Assembly: GCF_039555335.1 (NCBI RefSeq)
Contig: NC_092628.1
Coordinates: forward strand, 64,993,292 to 65,057,291
Direction: 5' to 3'
DNA length: 64,000 nucleotides
DNA from: Amphiura filiformis
Taxonomy: Eukaryota > Echinodermata > Ophiuroidea > Amphilepidida > Amphiuridae
How positions within the stretch are numbered: position 1 is the first letter of the stretch; each line of letters opens with the position of its first letter. The translations under genes and the position numbers were made by a program. The notes beneath the pieces are model-generated. The model made no database searches and was not told where the DNA came from. It was given only the letters and a program-made list of their open reading frames with translations. Below, one piece after another: positions 57,381 to 64,000 of the stretch.

Positions 57381-60300
57381 TATACATAAGGTAAACATAA
57401 TTCATGTGTGCACATACCGTCACTCCTATGTTTTTCTTAGCTTAAAAATTTTTTTGAAGGAATTTGGTTTTATACCGGAAGTGACCCCTTAATGACCTTT
57501 GACCTCAAATCTGTGTATGATTCATAGCCACTGGGTAATAGCAATGCATGTGTGCAAGTTGCGTCACCGTCCTATGTAATTTGTGGGAGAAGTAGCATTT
57601 TGAAGGTATTTCGTTTTATACCGGAAGTGAACCCGTAATGACCTTTGACCTCAAACAAAAAAATACCACATATACATTAGGTTAGCATAATTCATATGTA
57701 CACATACCGTCACTCTCCTATGTTTTTCTTAGCTAATAAAAATTTTTGAAGGAATTTGGTTTTTTACCGGAAGTGACCCCTTAATGACCTTTGACCTCAA
57801 ATCCGTATATGATTTATAGACACTGGGTAATAACAATACATGTGTGCAAGTGGCGTTACTGTCCTACGAAATTTGTGGGAGAAGTAGCATTTGAGTTGAA
57901 ATCACGTTTTTGACCCTGTGACCCCTACGTGACCTTTGACCCCACGAAATTCATGTGACATGTAGGAGCCTGGTCAGTGATGATAGTGACCAAGTTAGGT
58001 CAAAATCGATGAATGCATGTAAATGCTAGAGCAAATGTAATGGTCGGCAGAAGAAAGAAAGAAAGAAGAAGAACTAGACTTAGCTGTGGTCTAAGACCAC
58101 GAACACAGCCGTGTTTTAACCCCTTAATGACCTTTGACCCCAAAATCTACGAAAACCCCACCGGCATTGCCTTATGTCAATGCATGTGTGCACATAGTAT
58201 CACTCTGCCATGTTATTTGTGACAGAAGGGACATTTTGAATGTTTTTTGTCTTGGACCGGAAGTGATCCCTTAATGACCTTTGACCCCAAATAAAAAAAT
58301 ACCACATATACCTTAGGTAAACATAATTCATGTGTGCACATACCGTCACTCTCCTATGTTTTTCTTAGCTAATAAAATTTTTTGAAGGAATTTGGTTTTA
58401 TACCGGAAGTGACCCCTTAATGACCTTTGACCTCAAACAAAAAATTACCACATATACATTAGGTAAACATAATTCATGTGTGCACATACCGTCACTCTCC
58501 TACGTTTTTCTTGGCTAATAAATTTTTTGAAGGAATATGGTTTTATACCGGAAGTGACCCCTTAATGACCTTTGACCTCAAATCTGTGTATGATTCATAG
58601 ACACTGTGTAATAGCAATGCATGTGCCCAAGTTGCATCACCGTGCTACGTTATTTGTGGGAGAAGTAGCATTTTGAAGCTATTTCGTTTTAAACCGGAAG
58701 TGACCCCTTAATGACCTTTGACCTCAAACAAAAAAATACCACATATACATAAGGTAAACATAATTCATGTGTGCACATACCGTCATTCTCCTATGTTTTT
58801 CTTAGCTTATAAATTTTTTTGAAAGAATTTGGTTTTATACCGGAAGTGACCCCTTAATGACCTTTGACCTCAAATCTGTGTATGATTCATAGACACTGGG
58901 TAATAGCAATGCATGTGTGCAAGTCGCGTCATCGTCCTATGTAATTTGTGGGAGAAGTAGCATTTTGAAGGTATTTCGTTTTATACCGGAAGTGACCCCT
59001 TAATGACCTTTGACCTCAAACAAAAAAATACCACATATACATTAGGTTAACATAATACATATGTGCACATACCGTCACTCTCCTATGTTTTTCTTAGCTA
59101 ATAAAAAATTTTGAAGGAATTTGGTTTTATACCGGAAGTGATCCCTTAATGACCTTTGACCCCAAATCTGTGTATGATTTATAGACACTGGGTGATAGCA
59201 ATGCATGTGTGCAAGTGGCGTTACTGTCCTGCGAAATTTGTGGGAGAAGTAGCATTTTGAGTTGAAATCATGTTTTTGACCCCTGTGACCCCTGCGTGAC
59301 CTTTGACCCAACAAGTTTCATGTGACATGTAGGGGCACGGTCAATGATCATTGTGACCAAGTTAGGTCAAAATCGATGTAAGCATGTGAGTGCTAGAGCA
59401 AATGTAATGGTCGACAGAAGAAGAAGAAGAAAGAAGAAAGAAGAAGATCCTGTAAGAAAAAAGACACAGCCGTGACTAACGTCACGGCTGTGTAATTAGC
59501 TGAACACAGCCGTGTTGTAATCCCTTAATGACCTTTGACCCCAAAATCTACGAAAACCCCACAGGCATTGCCTTATGTCAATACATGTGTGCACATAGTA
59601 TCATTCTGCCATGTTATTTGTGACAGAAGGGACATTTTTAATGTTTTTCGTCTTGGACCGGAAGTGACCCCTTAAAGACTTTTGACCCCAAATATAAAAA
59701 CCACATATACATTAGTTAAGCATAATTCATGTGTGTACATACCGTCAATCTCCTATGTTTTTCTTAACGAATACATTTTTTGAAGGAATTTGGTTTTATA
59801 CCGGAAGTGACCCCTTAATGACCTTTGACCTCAAATCTTTGTATGATTCATAGACACTGGGTAAAAACAATGTATGTGTGCAAGTTGCGTCACCGTCCTA
59901 CGTAATTTGTGGGAGAAGTAGCATTTTAAAGCTATTTCGTTTTATACCGGAAGTGAGCCCTTAATGACCTTTGGCCTCAAACAAAAAATACCACATATAC
60001 CTAAGGTAAACATAATTCATGTGTGCACATACCGCCACTCTCCTGTGTTTTTCTTAGCTAATAAAAATTTGTAAAGGAATTTGGTTTTATACTGGAAGTG
60101 ACCCCTTAATAACCTTTGACCTCAAATCTGTGTATGATTCATAGATACTGGGTAATAGCAATGCATGTGTGCAATTTGCGTCACCGTCCTATGTAATTTG
60201 TGGGAGAAGTAGCATTTTGAAGCTATTTCGTTTTATACCTGAAGTGACCCCTTAATGACCGTTGACCTCAAATACAAAAATACCACATGTACATTAGGTT

Positions 60301-61516
60301 GACATAATTCATGTGTGCACATACCGTCACTCTCCTATGTTTTTCTTAGCTAATAAAATTTTTTGAAGGAATTTGGTTTTATACCGGAAGTGACCCCTTA
60401 ATGACCTTTGACCTCAAATCTGTGTATGATTTACAGACATTGGGTAATAACAATGCATGTGTGCAAGTGGCGTTACTGTCCTACGAAATTTGTGGGAGAA
60501 GTAGCATTTTTAGTTGAAATCACGTTTTTGACCCCTGTGACCCCTATTGACCTTTGACCCTACGAATTTCATGTGACATAGGGGCATGGTCATTGATGAT
60601 TGTGACCAAGTTAGGTCAAAATCGGTGTACGCATGTCAGTGCTAGAGCAAATGTAAAGGTCGACAGAAGAAAGAGAGAAGAAGAACTAGACTTAGCTGTG
60701 GTCTAACCCACGAACACAGCCGTGTTGTGACCCCTAATGACCTTTGACTCCAAAATATATGAAAACGCCCATAGACATTGGCTAATGTCAATGCATGGGT
60801 GCACGTGGCACCACTTTGCTATGTTACTTGTGACAGAAGGGGCATTTTGAAGGTTTTTCGTCTCAGACCGGAAGTGACCCCTTAATGACATTTGACCCCA
60901 AATAAAAATACAACATATGAATTGGGTAACCACAATTCATGTGTGAACATACCGTTACTGTCGTATGTTTTTCTTATCAAATAAAACATTTTGAAGGTTT
61001 TTCGTTTTATACTGGCAGTGACCCCTTAATGACCTTTGACCTCAAACAAAAAATACCACATATACATAAGGTAAACATAATTCATGTGTGCACATACCGT
61101 CACTCTCCTATGTTTTTCTTAGCTTATAAATTTATTTGAAGGAATTTGGTTTTATACCGGAAGTGACCCCTTAATGACCTTTGACCTTAAATCTGTGTAT
61201 GATTTATAGACACTGGGTAATAACAATGCATGTGTGCAAGTGGCGTTACTGTCCTGCGAAATTTGTGGGAGAAGTAGCATTTTGAGTTGAAATCACGTTT
61301 TTGACCTCTGTGACCCCTACGTGACCATTGACCCCACGAGTTTCATGTGACATGTAGGGGCATGATCAGTGATGGTTGTGACCAAGTTATGTCAAAATCG
61401 ATGTAAGCATGTCAGTTCTAGACTAAATGTAATGGTCGGCAGAAGAAGAAGAAGGAAGAAGAAGAAGATCCTGTAAGAAAAAGACACAGCCGTGACTAAC
61501 GTCAACGGCTGTGTAA
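57381..61516. repeat. Tandem-repeat array, segment 5 (main block)
   Basis: About 20 monomers of about 145 bp. They are grouped into units of 0.8-1.4 kb that start with ACACAGCCGTGTTGTAACCC (about 58096, 59507, 60715). Each unit ends with GTTAGGTCAAAATCGATG, GCTAGAGCAAATGTAATGGT and a GAAGAAGAAG run. Monomers end in ACCGGAAGTGACCCCTTAAT then GACCTTTGACCTC; spacing measured between 58402 and 58839 is 145, 145 and 147 bp. Small frames within it are antisense or shifted readings of the monomers. Unit ends carry CACAGCCGTG hairpins. Confidence 0.93.
59464..59493. repeat. Perfect hairpin at an array-unit end
   Basis: ACACAGCCGTGAC, loop TAAC, then GTCACGGCTGTGT: a perfect 13-bp stem. A copy at about 61485-61515 has one extra A in the right arm. 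A related inverse structure is at 62262-62303. Confidence 0.9.
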
Positions 61517-61667
61517 CAACTGGCAAGGAGATTTTCAAAAAAATTTTATCATGAAATGTAAAGAATTACCCATATTATTTGCCTAATTTAAATTAAAAAT
61601 GTATGTAAATAGCGCCCTCAATTTGCATACAAATGTGCACTTAATAGAATAATTACCACAAAAATGC

Positions 61668-61793
61668 AGAAAATCAAAATTATTTGATATCAGAAGGACA
61701 TTCTTGTATTCAGAATGCAACCTCGATATGTCTGATGTGCTCTCAGGTCCCACAAAAATATTGTGCAAACGTTGATATCCGATTCCTTAAGGG
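61668..61793. mobile_element. Fragment of the 23756-24714 fold-back family
   Basis: ATCAAAATTATTTGATATCA, GACATTCTTGTATTCAGAAT, GATATGTCTGATGTGCTCTC and the end CAAACGTTGATATCC..CTTAAG match the right arm of the fold-back element at 23756-24714. Confidence 0.75.
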
Positions 61794-62261
61794 TAAAAAC
61801 TCAAAATTTCACTTTGTAACTAACACCACATTTAATTAATTAATTACTAATTAATTAGGTAATTTTGATTGATGAGACTTGGAAAAATAAAAAAGAACAT
61901 CATTAAAAACATATGTGCCAATTTTTAAAAAAATGACTATACACCACTATGGAATACAGCCGACGATTTGGGCTACTATTTATAATGTAATTTATATTTT
62001 TTCATATGTTACATTTTTGTGATCCTCAAGCCCAGACGAATAGTTTGACATGCTTTTAGTGAAATTGGAGCATGTTTAATTTTTGCCCCCTGTATAATCA
62101 AGTAGGGTGGGGGGGGGGGGGGTTGAGGGATCTTTTGGGGTCACGGGATTCAAATAAAGTTTGGTTGACAAAATATTTGAATTCAGCAAACCCGAAATTG
62201 ACCAAAATAATTTGATCGGTACCTTTTACAAAATAGAACCAGTCTACATGTCTATTGTTAC
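61794..62261. other. Non-coding intron stretch
   Basis: AT-rich with a G-run near 62105-62121. AAGCCCAGACGAATAGTTTG resembles sequence near 25945 (TGACCAGACGAGCAATTTGG), suggesting another old dispersed repeat. Confidence 0.4.
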
Positions 62262-62330
62262 ACAGCTGTGACTATCACAGCCGTGACATAGTCATGGCTG
62301 TGTCTTTTATCGTACCTGATCTTCTCCTTT
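62262..62330. repeat. Inverted array-unit end fragment
   Basis: ACACAGCTGTGACTATCACA and CATGGCTGTGTCTTTTATCG then ACCTGATCTTCTCC are the reverse complement of the array-unit end (GAAGAAGATCCTGTAAG, AAAGACACAGCCGTGAC). It is a separate copy in opposite orientation, just outside the array. Confidence 0.65.
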
Positions 62331-62793
62331 CTGGTGATCGTACAGGATCTTCGTACACAGCGGTGGCATAGTCACGTTGAATGCTATCTCAACTTGTGCA
62401 ATGTTTAATTAAAATTTAAATTCTCTTTTTTTTTTTTTCAGGAAACAACAATTACAACCATCAATTATAAAGATATAGAATGGGACCGTTTCTACTTATG
62501 GTCGTTTAGTTCTAGCATATTGTTCTGTTAAAAACTAGCTGTAACGTATCATTACATCCAGCTATATCCATGCACTGTAGTTGGACACTTGGGCCCACAA
62601 GGGGTCTAAAGGTAAATTACGTGTCAATCTTTATTAGTGGCTTGTTACGTAAATGAAATATTCCTTCAGCATCTGTTGAACAAAGATACAAGCGCCACAT
62701 CGTCATCATCATTACTACTCGACAGGGCCTAACCAGTTCCTACCAACTTAACAGATTAGTGCTTGGGAATAGAACTAGTTCTAGTTTCTCGAG
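62331..62793. other. Non-coding intron stretch
   Basis: No gene recognised. A TTTTTTTTTTTTTCAG sequence at about 62430 looks like a plus-strand splice acceptor but is not followed by a protein-like frame. Confidence 0.4.
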
Positions 62794-63116
62794 CAGTGGC
62801 GTAACTACGGGGGGGGGGGTCAACATGCCCCGGGCGCTTCCCTTACGGGCGCCAAATTGACCAATAATTCAGCATCGATTCTGCGCCCCTCCAAGCAATG
62901 AAAGTCAAAATTTTCGCGCGCTTCGCGCACATTTCAGCACAAAATCAATCAGTGAAAGAACATTTTAAGACAGATATTCAACTTCTAGTAACCAAAATTA
63001 ATTAGTGGTAGGCCTTATTTGTCCAAAATTTCGCGCGCTGCGCGTCTAAGATATTCTCGGGGGGGCGCAAATTTTGTTTCTTGCCCCGGGCGCTACTAAG
63101 CCTAGTTACGCCACTG
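62794..63116. mobile_element. hAT-like MITE, 323 bp
   Basis: CAGTGGCGTAACTA at the left and TAGTTACGCCACTG at the right (after GCC) are inverted ends. The flanking octamers TTCTCGAG and TCCTCGAG match at 7 of 8 positions. The interior has a 10-G run and GCGCGCTTCGCGC palindromes. Same end type as the elements at 18509 and 23550. Confidence 0.82.
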
Positions 63117-63301
63117 TCCTCGAGGGGGTGGTCGCAATGCGTGCATGGCCGCGAAGGGGCCAACGAGGCGCTTGCGGACTGGTGGATTTTGTAATGTCAG
63201 AGAGGGGTTGTCATGGTCCTATACAGGCACTGAACAAGTGCTACTTGGGAACTGTACAAATGGTTGATATAACAGAGGTTGTGGCAATGTTCTTGTCTTA
63301 C

Positions 63302-63482
63302 CTGCTTTTGCACGCTCGTTACCCTGTTCATGGCCATCGATGTTGATGTCAATCTCGCCTGCGCGGAATTCATGTAAACCGAAATCGGTTATCAGGAGCA
63401 AAAACCGGCTGTCAATTAAACAGTTGTTCCAATGCAGTCTCCCATGGACACCGATGGGACAATTGTGAAGGTAGTTAATACC
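63302..63482 (-). CDS. Guanylyl cyclase exon, pseudokinase catalytic-loop region
   Basis: A 181-bp phase-0 exon encoding GINYLHNCPIGVHGRLHWNN and then CLIDSRFLLLITDFGLHEFR. The kinase catalytic loop H-R-D reads H-G-R here, as in receptor cyclases where H-G-N/R replaces it. The D-F-G equivalent is kept. This is therefore a regulatory pseudokinase domain. It ends GCAG|GTAAGA with one base carried over. The acceptor TTTCAG is good. It is the most 5' exon visible. Confidence 0.94.
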
Positions 63483-64000
63483 CTGAAACAAAATAGCAAA
63501 GTTTTCCGTTTATAGAAATGTTTTATCAAATGGCAGTTTTACGTAGGTGAACCATGTTTGCACCGGCCCGGTTAAATGATTAAAACAATGTCATGTATTA
63601 CAAAAAAAAAAAAAAAAAAAAGAAGATTTGCTGATATATTAAAACTATTGTTATGTAAACATGACATACGGTCATTGCTGGATTTACATTGGGTCACCAT
63701 GGGAAAAATTTAACTGGCCCGTTATATAGCAAAATGCACCTTCACAGGCTTAACTGTAGGCTAAAATAGTCTAAAATTGAACATTTTCGCGCAAATATAT
63801 GCTCGTCTGCCTCTGCCACTGTCGATCTTATACCTATACAAAACCACTTGCGTGCACATGCCTCACTGTTAGTTTGGGCCGTGGTTACCAGAATATTAAA
63901 GTTATGGTTTCTATTATCTGTATTTCGATGTTTTCATTACTGGTCGAACACGATAAGATTTCGGTTAATAATACATAGAAGGTTTTCTGATAGCGCTCTC
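63483..64000. other. Intron upstream of the first visible cyclase exon
   Basis: No further exon recognised on the minus strand. A run of about 20 A lies near 63601-63620. Confidence 0.5.

Larger units (their letters stand above)
17574..63482 (-). other. Receptor-type guanylyl cyclase gene, 3' part (ten exons)
   Basis: Membrane guanylyl cyclases make cGMP from GTP at the cytosolic face of the plasma membrane after ligand binding outside. This gene supplies, in transcript order, the second half of the kinase-homology domain, the coiled-coil linker, the full class III cyclase domain and a short tail. The exons are 63302-63482, 31582-31730, 29498-29657, 25607-25756, 22596-22719, 22326-22394, 21508-21685, 18888-18986, 17989-18080 and 17574-17747. 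All internal junctions read GT..AG on the minus strand. Phases agree across all junctions except the first, where a short exon is probably unlocated. Catalytic metal, base-recognition and transition-state residues are present, so the enzyme looks active. Exons for the extracellular part lie beyond 64000. Which receptor subfamily it belongs to cannot be told without them. Confidence 0.93.

Noticed and set aside
59464-61516. Helitron 3' end (hairpin near a unit end)
   Set aside because: No CTRR after the hairpin and no TC 5' end; the hairpin arises from two unit ends meeting.
32962-61516. CRISPR-like array of repeats and spacers
   Set aside because: Monomers are about 145 bp and adjoin without unique spacers, in a eukaryotic intron. 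This is a tandem repeat.
62430-62520. Plus-strand splice acceptor after a poly-T tract, suggesting an exon
   Set aside because: The sequence after the acceptor has stops in all frames within a short distance and no homology.
1-64000. tRNA, rRNA or other structural RNA genes
   Set aside because: No cloverleaf-box pair or rRNA segment was recognised by eye on either strand. A covariance-model scan would be needed to exclude small RNAs.

Overview
This is animal nuclear DNA, AT-rich and packed with repeats. An echinoderm, or at least another non-vertebrate deuterostome, fits best. The reasons are a spliced receptor-type guanylyl cyclase, an LTR retrotransposon with the integrase-before-RT order described for deuterostome Gmr1-like elements, CR1-like LINEs, and very frequent TAGGCCTA octamers. 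The species call is inference; no species marker was found.

One host gene spans most of the window on the minus strand. It is the 3' part of a membrane guanylyl cyclase, with ten exons recognised between 63482 and 17574. In transcript order they encode the second half of a kinase-homology pseudokinase domain, the coiled-coil linker, the cyclase catalytic domain and a short C-terminal tail ending in TGA. Reading phase matches at every junction except between the exons at 63302-63482 and 31582-31730. There a short exon is probably missing inside a 31.6-kb intron. The extracellular and transmembrane exons must lie beyond position 64000.

From 1 to 17.5 kb lies the 3' flank of that gene. It holds no confident host gene. 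It contains a 605-bp direct repeat, LINE remnants and many small terminal-inverted-repeat or fold-back elements (MITEs), including a TTAA-flanked one and the first copies of a dispersed MITE family. From 17.5 to 32 kb are the cyclase exons, with introns full of hAT-like MITEs, fold-back elements, two LINE 3' ends and a sushi-like ORF. A MITE at 30.2-31.5 kb has been split by another MITE.

From 32.96 to 61.5 kb the giant intron holds a nest. The host layer is a tandem repeat with monomers of about 145 bp. It has been split by a Gmr1-like LTR retrotransposon (33.7-40.6 kb), a CR1-like LINE (41.1-44.1 kb), a 3.6-kb non-coding TIR element with 6-bp target duplication (46.2-49.8 kb), a 5.07-kb DNA transposon with a frameshifted transposase-like gene (49.9-55.0 kb), and a 2.4-kb TIR element carrying nine copies of a GTTACCTACGAATAC-like motif (55.0-57.4 kb). 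A 1.92-kb tandem duplication covers one LINE/array/TIR junction. For most insertions, taking the element out restores continuous array sequence, which fixes the boundaries.

The most interesting signal is in the array monomer. Each carries an ETS-type ACCGGAAGTG next to three nuclear-receptor half-sites arranged as an exact DR1 plus a DR5. About 29 copies therefore sit inside an intron of a signalling-receptor gene.
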